A stretch of 64,000 nt of DNA, from NCBI GenBank assembly GCA_010645155.1, contig JAAGOF010000055.1:1999972-2063971 (forward strand). Direction: 5' to 3'. How positions within the stretch are numbered: the stretch's first letter is position 1; each line of letters begins with the position of its first letter. The notes beneath the pieces are model-generated. The model was not told the DNA's origin. It worked only from the letters and a program-made list of their open reading frames with translations, and did not search any database. Source of the stretch: Tigriopus japonicus. Lineage: Eukaryota > Arthropoda > Copepoda > Harpacticoida > Harpacticidae. This document shows, piece by piece, positions 24,259 to 36,236 of the stretch. The translations under genes were made by a program, and so were the position numbers.

Positions 24259-25828
24259 CTATGAACAGAGTTGTCAATAACATTCGTTAGCTTCTGCATT
24301 TATCTATATGCTCTCTATAAACACGGACAACTTACGATCCCATCGTCGTCTTCCTCCGTCAACCCATCACCCTGATCATAGTGGTTAATCAAATCGTATT
24401 GGTTTTCAAGGCCATCGGCTTCATCATAGAAAGAGGAATAAGCTATTGCTTCCTCTGAATCACTCTCCTCATTGTTTTGTTCGTAGACATATTGGTAATC
24501 ATCGGTGTCTCCCGGGGTCTCTGAGGGATCTCCTCTGTTTCTTGTGGCTCCCCAACCCACCACAGTTCCATCTCGGCCTTCCAGACCTCCCACGATATCT
24601 GAGGTGCCCAGGATCGAGGCCATTCTCTGCGAGTCGTGAGGTAGGCAAATGAGTTGCACTTGAGCCGAGAGCCTAACCGGTTCACGCAGTCGTACCAGAG
24701 CAATATCATCCTTCCCGGTTTTGTAGCCAGGATGAGGAATAACTCTGTCCACCGGAATTCTCTGAGGCTTGGAATTGCATCTTCGTTGCCCACCAGACCC
24801 GAGACATTCACAGTCTTGGCCCAAGGTGTGCTCACCCACAGTGATAATCGTGGGAGGTCGGCCTTTAACGCAGTGGGCCGCCGTGAGCACATACATCCGA
24901 TTAATCAAAGACCCTCCACAGAAGATAGGCGAAGATTGTCGGCCCAACATCACGGGGAACGTATATTTCCCAATGGGTGGAGTGGAACCCCCAATTACTT
25001 TGAATGAATCGAAGCCATTAGATTTACCGCAATTGTCATAATCGGGTAGAAATGTCCCACTGGCGGGCAGGTCGATTTCAGGCGATTGCACGCATTCGTC
25101 CGCTTGATCTTGACCGCAATCCCCAATACAATGACCCCACCGTCCCACAATATGCCGACCTTGGTCGTCTACTTCAAAAGAGCACCAAAGCTTCCCGTCT
25201 GGATCATTATCCGTAATGCATTGGCCGTGAGAAACTCCGTTGTATTTGAAGGGAAACGCACAGACCCGTGTGGTTCCATCTTGCTCAATCTGAAATCATT
25301 ACGAAGTAATAACGCATTGCTCTCAACAATGGGTATTTTGATCGTATCAGAGTGTCCCAGACTGGTGCATAGACCCATTCTTTACAGTGGAATGGCTCTT
25401 CTGTTGCATATAATGTATATTATCTCAAGGGGATAAACGGAGAGATCCTCTTTGGACTAACTCACAGCTTGACATTCAGACAGGGGAGTGCCGCCGCTCG
25501 TTTCATCGAACAATTGAATCGTGCCATCCTTATCGGCTAAATCAGGATTTGGGTCTCTGGGTTTTGTGTTGCACAATCCAGGGTCACAGTGCCCCCAACG
25601 TGCACCGCCAGTTTGGTGATTGCCTTCAAGGTCTACTTCAACCGAGCACCACTCTCGATTTTCCGAATCACCTTGGCTCGTGCAGGAAAAGAAAGTGTCA
25701 CCTTCGAACTTGAATGGGAACACACACTGTTCGGGAAAGGGCGTTCCATTAAGGGTGGGGACGGTAGAACAGGATTGGCAAATTCCCACAATAGAGGCAC
25801 AAATGAGGAGCAGTGTTATCGTAATCAT
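23962..25828 (-). CDS. Secreted S1 serine protease with two FN2 domains and an acidic loop insertion
   Basis: Three exons joined in phase 0: 25828-25466, 25289-24336, 24258-23962; 537 aa. Order: signal peptide (MITITLLLICASIVGICQS); FN2-1 (about 30-86); FN2-2 (about 130-178); LPASGTFLP linker with a Cys; K218|VIGG activation site; S1 domain with His260 (TAAHC), Asp316 (DDIALV) and Ser487 (GDSGGPL). The triad is intact, but the residue at the trypsin-189 position is Gly481 instead of Asp, and PSVYTRV replaces PGVYTRV, so specificity is probably not Arg/Lys. About 66 extra residues rich in E, D, Y and N (374-439) follow VVGWG, at the end of exon 2, where the paralogue has a short loop. It is head-to-tail upstream of the 3xFN2 protease and clearly a duplicate of it, though two 3' introns have been lost here or gained there. 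It probably acts extracellularly. Confidence 0.88.
24336..25289 (-). CDS. Protease (2xFN2) exon 2: FN2-2, His and Asp, acidic insertion
   Basis: 318 codons in one exon, acceptor ATTTCAG|ATT, donor ATC|GTAAGT. It corresponds to parts of exons 3-5 of the neighbouring paralogue, without the introns that split them there. Confidence 0.88.
25466..25828 (-). CDS. Protease (2xFN2) exon 1: signal peptide and FN2-1
   Basis: 121 codons, donor GCT|GTGAGT. FN2 signature CVFPFKFEG to WGHCDPGLC. Confidence 0.88.
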
Positions 25829-28800
25829 GTTGTCTTCAAACCTTCCCGCTCAAGAAGGACTAGTTTGCAGTTTAATCTCGGAATTCCCATTGAGTTGAAT
25901 GTCTCTTTTGAGGGTCTCCCGCCAACTTCTCATCTAGCACTTCCAGTGGGACTTTTTAAATGGGAATTTGGGCAAACGTATTTCGTAAACGTATAAAACG
26001 ATTTCAACGTCAAACCGTGTTTTTTGTTGAGGAATCGGGAACCCTTCAATAGCATCAAAGTTCGAGTATGCCACTTCACATTGAGGCATTTCAACTTAAC
26101 GAGTAAGCGTCGAGCAATTAAGCATCTTGTTAACCACCAAAATTCATTCCAAACGAGTTACATCCCATTTTTTGTGCCTGAATGCACTAAGGGATTCGCT
26201 TTGTTACGAAGCGGTAATTCCCAACATTTTGCCTCCTCGTTACCTGTTTTACATGGTGCACGATATGAAATGATTAGTGCTGAAAACGAGGAGTTGGGGC
26301 TGTTAACAACTCTCCGTCTGAATTCTTCGTAACCCCATCTTCACTTCAATGATCCTTGAAACTTTCTTGAATGAAAGAGATCTCATTTGGGGTTCAAATG
26401 GAATTGAATACGAAAGGCGAATTGGACTGGTTTCGTTCTTCCACAGTGAACGTGTTCAATGCATTCAGTGGTCGTTTTCGTTGGATTTTGTCTGCTTCTT
26501 TATCTGATCTTAAGAGGTCTCAGAAGGATCATATTTATGCCTTCTAACCATAGACCACGGAACTTGGCTACTTGACGCCAGCAAGTCCAGACTGATTCAA
26601 CTTCCTACATTTTTGAGACTACTGTATTCTGCCCAGTTAGGAAAATGAGGGATCTTGAAGAATATTTTGACCTTTTGAGAGAATCCGCGTTTGTTAATGT
26701 CTAAGAAAAGTGGAGCCCTTTTTCCTAGAAGCATAAAAACTAAGTATCGAATGATTACTCTCTTAAATGAACCGAGTTCATTTAAGTGATATTAATTAAT
26801 CTGTAGTTTTGACACGCTTAAAAATTCTTGTTTCAGTTATTTTGTTCTTTCCCATAAACTCAAATGTATTGTTGGAATATGTGATGTCTCTTCTTGACAG
26901 AAAAAGCTTTCAGAACGATGACAGAAAAGACAAAAGAGTGCGCTATAATTTTCTATATGCTGTATCAATGCAACTTCCTGTCACTAGCTTGGTTTACGGT
27001 TCAATTCCCTCCCCAATCTCATCGTAAGAAGTAAAGGCTTAATATTAAGCCTTTAGTAGGAAGTTGTAAGATTCGCCGCATACTAGAGATTCAAAGAAGG
27101 AACATAAACTGCTACCGGATTACGGACATTACTCAAATCATAAGGAATATATTAGGTGTGTGCAATGGCTGGAGTGTCTGGCCTAAAAAGAGCCAAACCT
27201 CTAACCAAGGATAGCTTTTCTCCATTCCGTGCCGTAATATAATGAAGTGTCTAGAAATCTTCAGTGTTTTATTCACTCAGTTCTGGTCATAAATTGGACC
27301 TCTTTGTTAAATCAACGCTCACTTTCATAATTGGTCTTTTGGATGGGACTAAAATTTCCTAGTTTTTAAAACAAAGTCTCTTGTTCGATCAATTTACGTG
27401 GAGCTTGAGAAAGACAAGAAAGACACGCTTAATAGTAAAAAAATGACTATTTGAGGCGTTCTCTCTAATGCAAGCAAGGTCTCGTTTACAGAAGAACGCA
27501 ATTGAATTAATCTTCTTGTAAATCATAATTCTCATTGCTGGCGTCCCACTCCAGAAATTCAGTGCTTCTTGGCTAGGGCTACTTTCAATCCGTCAATAAG
27601 CAAAATTCACTTGTAGGGTTATTGAATATAAAGGTCTAAGTCAAGTCTTGTGCCACTACAAAAATAGGACTTAACAGTGATAAAAAAATGAACGATGCGT
27701 ATTTGTTCATTAGATTCCATAAAATTATATCAAGATTTAAAAATGTTTTCCATAAAGAGAAATGAAAGTATTTCTTGCTTTTTCTTAAATTGCATGTTTT
27801 TATGTTTCTTCCTTTTTACCTAATAAACTTAGCATATTATCAACCAGGTGTAAGCAGATGTATCTCAGCCATATCAGCCAACGGTACTATTTTACCGCGA
27901 GCGGAATGATTTTGAACGTTCACTTAAGCAACCTTTGTGCATGTCCCATTTAAAAAGCAGTAAATGGCTTAACCCTAATAACAATTTGTAATTCAATTAC
28001 TGGTATGTCATTTTGGGGAAATCATCATCAAAAAGCCCGCAAAGCACCAAAATAAATACCATTCCCAATTACTACTAACTCAAGACAGCTTGAAAAACGT
28101 AAAAATGTCGAAAACATAAAAAATGTGAAATGTACCAGCTAATATGTTAATTCAAGACTTGTTATTTCAAAGTACCATTATTGCACCCAAATTATTTTCA
28201 CCAGCTTCTAATTTATTCACGTTAAAATCATGGAGCGAAATGTCAAAGTGAAATGATTTTCGTGTTAAAGGCCTTGCAAGTCACAGAACTAATCGTTAGC
28301 TCCTGTTCGAACGATTGCTATCTTGTAAAACGTTGGGCAAGCACTACAAGGAAACACACACGAAAATTTATGTTTCAGTGAATTATGGGGTCTTTCATAC
28401 CCGAAAGGTCAAAAAAGGGTAAACCAATGATTTGAATCATTCCCAGTAGGCACAAAAGGAGGTCTCCTCTTAAAAATCAGCCCGATGGTTTAAATAACCA
28501 GTCTTGGGGAAATTCTGGTTCAGTTTTTTAAGCTGTTCATACGTCCATGAGGTAGGTGACGTGATAAAGAAGGAGAAAATGGTGAGCAACATCCAAAGCG
28601 GGGATGAATGAGAAGGATGGTTCAAGAGTGCAGCTCATACTTGACTTTGTTTTTCCTCACAGGTGAATAACTCAGGGTTTGGTTGATACCTTTGTTTGAA
28701 ACCTTGAGACTTTGTATTAGAGACGAGAGCCTCAAGAAAGACACAAATATATCCCAAAAATGCTTTTGAAAGGTTGATGGCCTTTTACTAGATGAAAGAG

Positions 28801-31800
28801 TACAAATATGCGAAAGGCATGATTATCTGACTTTTTTTTACAGATTTTAAATTGAAAATGGCAGAGAATTATTGGAAAGAAACCCCACATTCCTTGCACA
28901 TTTTCCAGGCCTCGTTTTCCCCACATTATATGGGCTTGTGGAATTGCTCACCTCCTATCAATATCGCCCAAGTTACCCATGCAGTTCCTATTATGACCAT
29001 CCCAAACCAGTTTTATGCTCAATTGAAAGCACTTTCCAAACCATTAAGTAAAATTCAAATAATGGTCATCAATGAGGAAATACGCCTTAGTGGGCGGAAC
29101 GAATCGGTTTATTTTTGCACGGATTCTGTTTTATGGAAAGCGGAACAAAACAAAAGTCTTAGGTGGAGTTCCAATAAAGAGTTCTACGAACCAAGGTTAA
29201 CACAAACGACGAAAATTCAATACCATAGGCTCTTTTATAGTGTTTTCAACCAAAGCCAAAGCCAAACATCGTTTCATGATATAGAATAGCAAGTTTTGTG
29301 GTGATTGCGTTTTCTTTCGTTGTGAAAAGTTGCTTCACGGTTTTCCAACTCGTGGAGAGCACCATTTAGAAAATTTCACATCAGCCATTCACAGGAATTC
29401 ATAGTGAACATACCAACTACATACTCGTAGATGGTATTGCACCGTTGTCATTCAACCTAATATTATGGCATCGTTCAATCAGATTATCTCACAAACTAAA
29501 CATTAAAAAGATACCGTTCAGTCAAGACAAAGCTAAGTGAGAATATTCGTCGTTCGACGCCAGACGTCGTTCTCATTTAACGATCCACATCCATAAGTAC
29601 GTAGATATCAATATACAGTATTTTGTCAGAGAAAAAAAATACTTTCTAGGTTGTTCGGTGAGTGGGATGAATGTAAATTAATGCTCCTTATGTACAAAGA
29701 CTTTTATCAGTAAACTCGTGACGGCCAATCTCAATAAATTCAATCCCAATGACAGTTTGTATGTTTCAGTGATTTTGTTGCGTCTACCCAAGGAACTGAT
29801 TGTGCAAGATATCGCAACAAACTTTTTGCATTTAGTGTACTTGAATTCTTAAGAGAATTTTGATAGAGAAAAATAATGCATGTTGTAATAAATATTTTAT
29901 TAACAAACTAATTTAGTCCAGTATGGTGTGTAACTTCGTTCTTCACCGAACATCAGTATATCATCACACCTTGCTTTGCCGAATTCAAACGAAATTCATG
30001 GTTTTTATTCTAAACATTCGTTTTATAGATTATAGATATCCAAAGTGTTTCAAGCCAAGGATGTCTGTCGCCTAGGATCAAATATCAACTCTCAGCATGC
30101 CAACCTCATTCAAGACTTACAATGTTGAGCAATTTTGTCACGCCCATCAAATGAAAGGGGTCTTTTCTTTGGACCTTAAAGAACACTAATAGGCTACAGC
30201 ACCATCAAGTCCTACATATTTTTGAAGACGTTCTAGTTCATGCTGCATTTTAACATTCTGATGATTAGCTGTCAAGGAAAAATATTAACCCAAAAGATAT
30301 TCGGAATTGTCTAATAGTTCGTTTTTGGCGATAGAAGTAATTTGAAGAATTCCGGGTATCTGTATTTCTATAAATTGAGAGGGACTAAACCTGGATAAAT
30401 GGCGAAAGCCTTTTAAGGCATTATACATTAAAATGAAAGGCTTTTTTGATGTGTAAGATTGCTTATAATTTTCAATGGGGGTTCAACCAAAATGCAATGC
30501 TCAAGGAGCTTCAGAAAATACACCCGATGATAAACCCGGAGACCCGAAAATAAGTCTCGAGGATTTTAATTGGTTGCCATTTAAAAAAATGTTCGTTTTA
30601 CATTTCGAGGAGATAATTTTGAATTTTCAATCGCAGGCAACATTACAAACTGGAATTCGAAACAAGAAGAAGCACGTTGCATTCCTGAAGGTCTCAGAAT
30701 GTTAAGGGTGTCACGTGTTGGAGTCCCATACGAAATCAATAATTACCCTTGACACATTACGTTTATGATAAACCTTTATTAATAACAATTTAAAAACAGT
30801 TTTAGGTTTCCTTAGGCAGACATTTTTTTTTTAATTTGGAATTATTTAGACGACTGAAATAAAGTACTCGATATTTACATATACCAAAGCATTTTGACTT
30901 ATTCGGACTACAAATTACTTGATTGTGTTGTTTTCTCAAAATTCATCCTCAAGGTTTTGTGGATTCTAATTCAAAAAAAACTTGTACACAAGACTAGAGC
31001 ACTATACTAAAATTTCATTATAATGCTCCACACAAGACCATCATTTTTCGACACTCTTGGACACACTTACTTGCCAAATGTCTAAAGACTTGGCTTTTAC
31101 AAAATGTTGAGGTTTGTCGATAAAAACTATGTGCAACGAGGAAAAAACTCGTTCTGTCAAATAGTTATCCCTTGACTTGCTGCCACCTGAATTGTAGGTA
31201 GGAAGTCGAGTTTGCCAAGTCCCCTGTCATTGTCATTACAATGAAGCGTATATTATGACAACGATCCTTTGAAAGACTTGATAATATTTGTGTAGAATGA
31301 ATGAGTATGATCTTCTCCAGTATGGAGATGAGGTTGGGCCTCAGAATGCCATCATGCTGCCCATGCCTCTAGAGGCTCCTCATTTGAATTATGGCTCGGG
31401 GGAATTATGGTAAGGACAAAGATGAGCCTAACACAACCGTTAAACCAAAAAGGGACAAGAAAAAAGGGACCTACCAAATACACAACGTTCTACTAGGAAG
31501 GCCAACATTTTAGCTGTCAAGTTATGGTGAGCATTTAGACGGCTAAAGGCACGAGGAATTATTTGAAGAGCTCAGACATGAAAAGGGGCCACCAAACTCA
31601 TCAGATAAGAAATGATTTTGATTAGGGGTTGCAAATGAGAATGAAAAAAGGGGAGGAAAAAGACCACCTGACGCCTTTCACTTCCATTCAAGAGCTATCT
31701 ACGACGCCATCAAGGAGGATGTGTCCTTTTTGGCCTTCTTTTATCGTCTAAATCTAAAGTGACAAGTTTTAATCAAGCATAGGAAGCAAAGGTCATCCTT

Positions 31801-32303
31801 CAAACCAGGATATGACGTGATTGATGAAACCCCAGGAAGATAGGATTCCATAGAAAATGCTTCAGCACAAGAAAAACGTATTTGGAGAAGACGTTCTTGC
31901 CTTGTTTAACATTGCAATAAGATTCATGAAAATATAGAGAAAATATACCGTGTGATTACAAAACCATGTACTAAACCAAGGAGGACATCTTAATTCTTCA
32001 GGACGAACTACAGAAATACATCTTAAGGCCTGCCATTGTACTAAAATGAGAGGTTATTTCAGTGCAGTAAGTGTTCCGTTTAATTTTCATTGTAGTAGCT
32101 AATCAGTAAGTGATATTCTGTAATCTATCCTTCGTTGAGTCATCCAAGACTAAACACACCATAAAACGAATGAGCCCACCCTTTCCTGGTGAAAAATTCT
32201 GAAACAAGAATAGCTCAATCATTTCTGAACAGAATTATGAAATGAGCTGTAAGAAAACATAACTTTTGATTCAAACGTTTGATTTAGTCGAAAATTGGCA
32301 CAT
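25829..32303. other. Non-coding stretch upstream of the protease pair
   Basis: The 5' flank of the protease array (promoter presumably just right of 25828; no clear TATA box). Beyond it only short frames; the longest is 145 codons on the plus strand at 28852-29289, without domain or splice support. Confidence 0.4.
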
Positions 32304-32577
32304 GAATGGATGAATGTAATCGAACAAATTCATCTGTGGATTCTGGGGCCAAAATGGCTATGGTTGCGTCAGAGTCGAGACTCGCCCTCCATAAAACTTA
32401 ATCAAAATTTGTGAGCCCAATTCGTTTTCTTTATTTTGACAATCAATTGAAATAAGCATTTTTTCCTCACGTAGCTAACTAAAACTAAGAAATGTCCAAA
32501 ACTAGTTCTGACCCATCCCTAGCCATTTTGGCCCCAGAATCCCCAGCTGAATTCGTTCGATTACACTCATCCATTCT
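32304..32577. repeat. Inverted-repeat element, 58-bp arms
   Basis: Arms 32304-32361 and 32519-32577 are inverted copies, with GATTCTGGGGCCAAAATGGCTA and complement at their inner ends and a 157-bp centre. Related sequence lies at 14190-14369. No target duplication was determined; true ends may lie further out. Confidence 0.7.
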
Positions 32578-32934
32578 TCGCAGCACAGACTGGCTCAAGC
32601 AAAGGATATGTTTTGGTTGCATCAAGAACCACTGAATTTCCTGGAGTGAAAGGCCAAAGATAAAAGTTTCATTCGTAGAAGGACACAATTGATATGATTT
32701 CCAATAGGATCAAATCAATTATGCTCTTCTGCAAATAAAACTTAGCTTGTGTTGAGCGGACTACGTTTTACAATTTTCAACACAATTGAATACACCGGAG
32801 TCAAAAGTTCTCAAATCTTTGGGTAAATCCTACTGATAATGAATGAGTTTCCCTTACCTTGAAAGTTGTTTTAACACAGAAGGACGAACTTAGTCAACAT
32901 ATCCTCTCTTCCATACCTAGCTTTAAGAAGGCAT

Positions 32935-33650
32935 TAGAGCTGTGCATCGGATTCGTTCGGTTTGACGCAAGAACTTTCGGATTCGGATTCGTTCGGATTC
33001 GTCAAAGCTTGTCAGATTCGGATTCGGATTTGCGAAATATTTTTTCGGATCGGGCATAATCCGAAAATAATCCGAACTTTTAAGTTTATTTTTTTCGAAA
33101 TTTCAAGTCTCAAGTTTTCCATTTAGTAACATGTTTTTCTTGATTTTATGATGTAATTTCCATACCTTCAACTAAGGAATTTTTAATTACACTGCGAATT
33201 ATTTAGTTGGTTCATGTTTCATCAAATATACAATAGTGTTAACAGATTAAAAAAATGAGTTGATTCAATTAGCAAATCCTACCATTCAGCCACTTAGCTT
33301 GGCTGTGCATTGTTGTCAAATAGTAAAAACTATTTGCTCGTTTCACGCGGTCATTTAAGGGTGGAGAGATTCTTCCTGCAATTCTCAATACCAAGGAAAT
33401 GTTATTAGAATGCCCATCTAAACTTCCAAAAACAGGTCTCTTCCAATATATTTTGAACTTAGGATTTCGGAGTTTTTTCGGATTGCGTGGCAAATTTTCG
33501 GATTCGGATTCGTTCGGATTGAGCATCAAATTTTCGAATTCGGACTCGTTCGCATTGAGCGGCAAATTTTTGGATTCGGATTCGTTCAAATTATGAAAAT
33601 TCAGTTCGGATTGGATTTGGAAGACTTGTCGGATCCGATGCACAGCTCTA
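32935..33650. mobile_element. 716-bp hAT-type MITE with GGATTC-rich subterminal repeats
   Basis: Ends TAGAGCTGTGCATCGGATTC and GGATCCGATGCACAGCTCTA are inverted repeats. The flanks GAAGGCAT (32927-32934) and GAAGCCAT (33651-33658) match at 7 of 8 bases, as an aged 8-bp duplication. Both ends carry arrays of TTCGGATTCG inside the termini. Open frames of 135 (minus) and 65 (plus) codons here are translations of the array, not genes. Confidence 0.75.
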
Positions 33651-33793
33651 GAAGCCATACCTTTTAACGCAGGCATTCGATTGAGCTGAGAATTGTATTA
33701 CGTAGTATACCTGATACAATTAATGTCTTATTTGCTGAAGAATACATAAGGTTTGATTCCATTGGTAAACAAAATTTTCATTACCAGACTCTA

Positions 33794-34525
33794 GGCCGGT
33801 TGTTGAGGTAGCTTTGAAGTATAATAGAAGCATTTCTAGAAGTATACTGAAGGTGCGATTGAAAGACGCAGCTTATGAAGCGAAACTTGATCGTGCATGG
33901 TTATTTCTATTCCATCGCATATGCTCCTCACGGTGTTTTTTTGAGCGTGAGAAGTCATTTTCAAATTCCAAAAACTTTTGAGACCAGTCTTGAGGTGTGA
34001 ATGCAATACCGCATCTGTATCTAAATTCTGTTAATTAGGTCACGGGCAAAAACACGATGTAAGGTCACTTAAAACATGCTTAAAACATTTTTTTTTGAAC
34101 ATTTTCTTCCACTCGATTCTCAAGTAGCCTTATGGGTGAGTTTACCTAAAATATTGTCAAATGCTACTTAGTCGTTTGTCTAAATTGATGTAACTACCCT
34201 CCCCTTTGGTCCTTCGAGAATGCTGAACAAAAAAGCCGTTGAAAACAGATCTGCAAAATAGATTTCCGAAATATTTTAGAACAACACTGCTCTTAGTACA
34301 TCTAAGACTAAAGTCAAAGTAAATTTTCAAATATTTGTTTTCAAGTACATTTTAAGTAAAATTATAGAGTTTTTGCCCGTGACTTATTTAACCAAATTCA
34401 AATAAATGTTCTGCATTGCGTTCACATTTCAAAAGTGGTCTCAAAAGTTTCTGGAATTTGAAAGTGACTTCTCACACTCAAAAAACATCGTGTCCTACCT
34501 CAAAACTACCTCAACAACCGACCTT
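33794..34525. mobile_element. 732-bp inverted-repeat element (family of 1231-5042)
   Basis: The left end GGCCGGTTGTTGAGGTAG and right end CTACCTCAACAACCGACC are inverted. A second inner inverted pair (TTGAGCGTGAGAAGTCA near 33943 / GTGACTTCTCACACTCAA near 34464) extends the palindrome. Contains the CTTGATCGTGCATGGTTATT block shared with the right end of the 1231-5042 copy. No coding capacity. Confidence 0.7.
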
Positions 34526-35945
34526 CTAACTCAAAGAAATTCTGCGCTTTTTGGTGGTATAGATAATTTCAATCGAAACTTTAAAATTTGTCACTAGATA
34601 GAGTCAAAACAGGGACAAATGCGTTTGATTCTAGAGCTATCCTCATCTTCAACTTTTTAAAATTGAAACTTAGATCTATCAATTGATTTCTTTTCATTCC
34701 TCTTCATCGGAACTGAGAGGCGCAATTTGAGAGGCTATATCTTGGAATGGTTTCATATTTTTCACAATTGAAAAATGAATTATAATATGAAAACAGAAAG
34801 CTGGATTTAAGAATACTCGATATAAGAATAGCTTTTTGAATAAGGTGAGTTAACATGCGGCTTATAACATTGTAAGTGGACTCCAATGGACAGAGTTCAG
34901 AGACATGCGTATGTCATATGCGTAAGACATGCATATTTGCTGTGGCTTACTCAAAAGTTTGTGAGAGGAAGTTGACAGTTGTGCTCATTATAGTAAAATC
35001 TCTTGAAAGTTTTGATGAATCTGAAACATCAGAACAGATCTATGATCGTTCTTCTTTTTTGTTATTGTGGAATAACACGAGTAGGTTTTTGACGGACTTT
35101 TTGACGAACTTTGTCCTCGTAGATGGAGTTTTTTTCCCTTTTGCACAAGGAACAAAGGAATAAGGTTGCTTTGAATTGCCGGCTTTCGTGCGCAGTTTTA
35201 ATGGAATGTATCGTGTATCTTTTTGGCCTTTTTGGCCTTTGGCTTTGCGCTTTATTTTGTTGAAAACAATAGAGGTATCATTGAATAATCATGATAATCA
35301 CATTAACGGGTTGCTGAAGCGAGGAATCGAATCAGCTTGAAAAAGTTCTGCTAAACTTAAACCTGGGGGACAAAGCTTGATGGACTTACTCTGTTTTGGG
35401 GTTATGTTTGTCAGTTGAAAACTTGAGAGTATTAAACGGGTTTTGTTTACTTGGTCTTGACTCCTCTTGCCAAAGAAAACACACTTTGAATGGACAAGTA
35501 ATGCTCCAACCAAAAGATATTGATGTTTACATATGCGGGACGAACACTACATAGTTCATTTAAATCAAATTCATGCACCAATTTTCATTAAATGATATAC
35601 AACCAAATGAATAAAAGAATCTTTGATCAAAAGTTATTTTAAATCACGACTTTGAAATGAACTCAGAGAGAAATCCCCTTTTAAAGTAATATCTTGCTTC
35701 ATGGTCGATGGTTTCTTTGTCTCCTTGGCCATTTACATTGAGAAACCGATCGTGCCCTGTCTGACTTTTTTAGGAAAGTTAGCAGTTGCATTCAACGTAA
35801 TCACCCTCATTCCTGTCGTATTTGAGCTTGCATGTCAACATTATCAATCTTTCGATTGAGACATTTGCCCTGGTGGCAAATGAGATTGACATAAATTCTA
35901 CCACCATATTTTCGAGCTTCAGACCTAACCCACTTAAAAGCTTAC

Positions 35946-36236
35946 CTTGAGCATTGTAAAGGACCCTAATATCACATCATCGCTGAGCGAAGGAATATTT
36001 AAGTATTCCTGTGGTTCGTGCTTTTTCTCCCCCTCGGCTTTCCAAAAACCAACCGTGGATTGCAGCGCAAAAGGCCGATGGAACGTCAAGAGGGGCCCTC
36101 GAGTGAGAAGGCTCTCCTTGGGTTTCCGTTCAAACAAGGACGTGATGATCGATTCAGTCAAAGGTTCCCACGCTGCCAGAGTGCCAGGTTCAACCCTCCG
36201 AAAGCAAATTGACGTTCTCCATAAATGTATGGCCAC
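35946..36236 (-). CDS. Weak candidate exon, unknown product
   Basis: A 97-codon minus-strand open stretch ends at a consensus donor (CTCAAG|GTAAGC) with a charged, protein-like composition (for example GFWKAEGEKKHEPQEYL). No homologous family recognised, no downstream exon found, and the opposite strand is also open for 107 codons. Could be chance. Confidence 0.2.

Noticed and set aside
24443..25041. Other-frame and opposite-strand open frames of up to 149 codons over the protease exons
   Set aside because: Shadows of the real coding frame, which carries FN2 and protease motifs.
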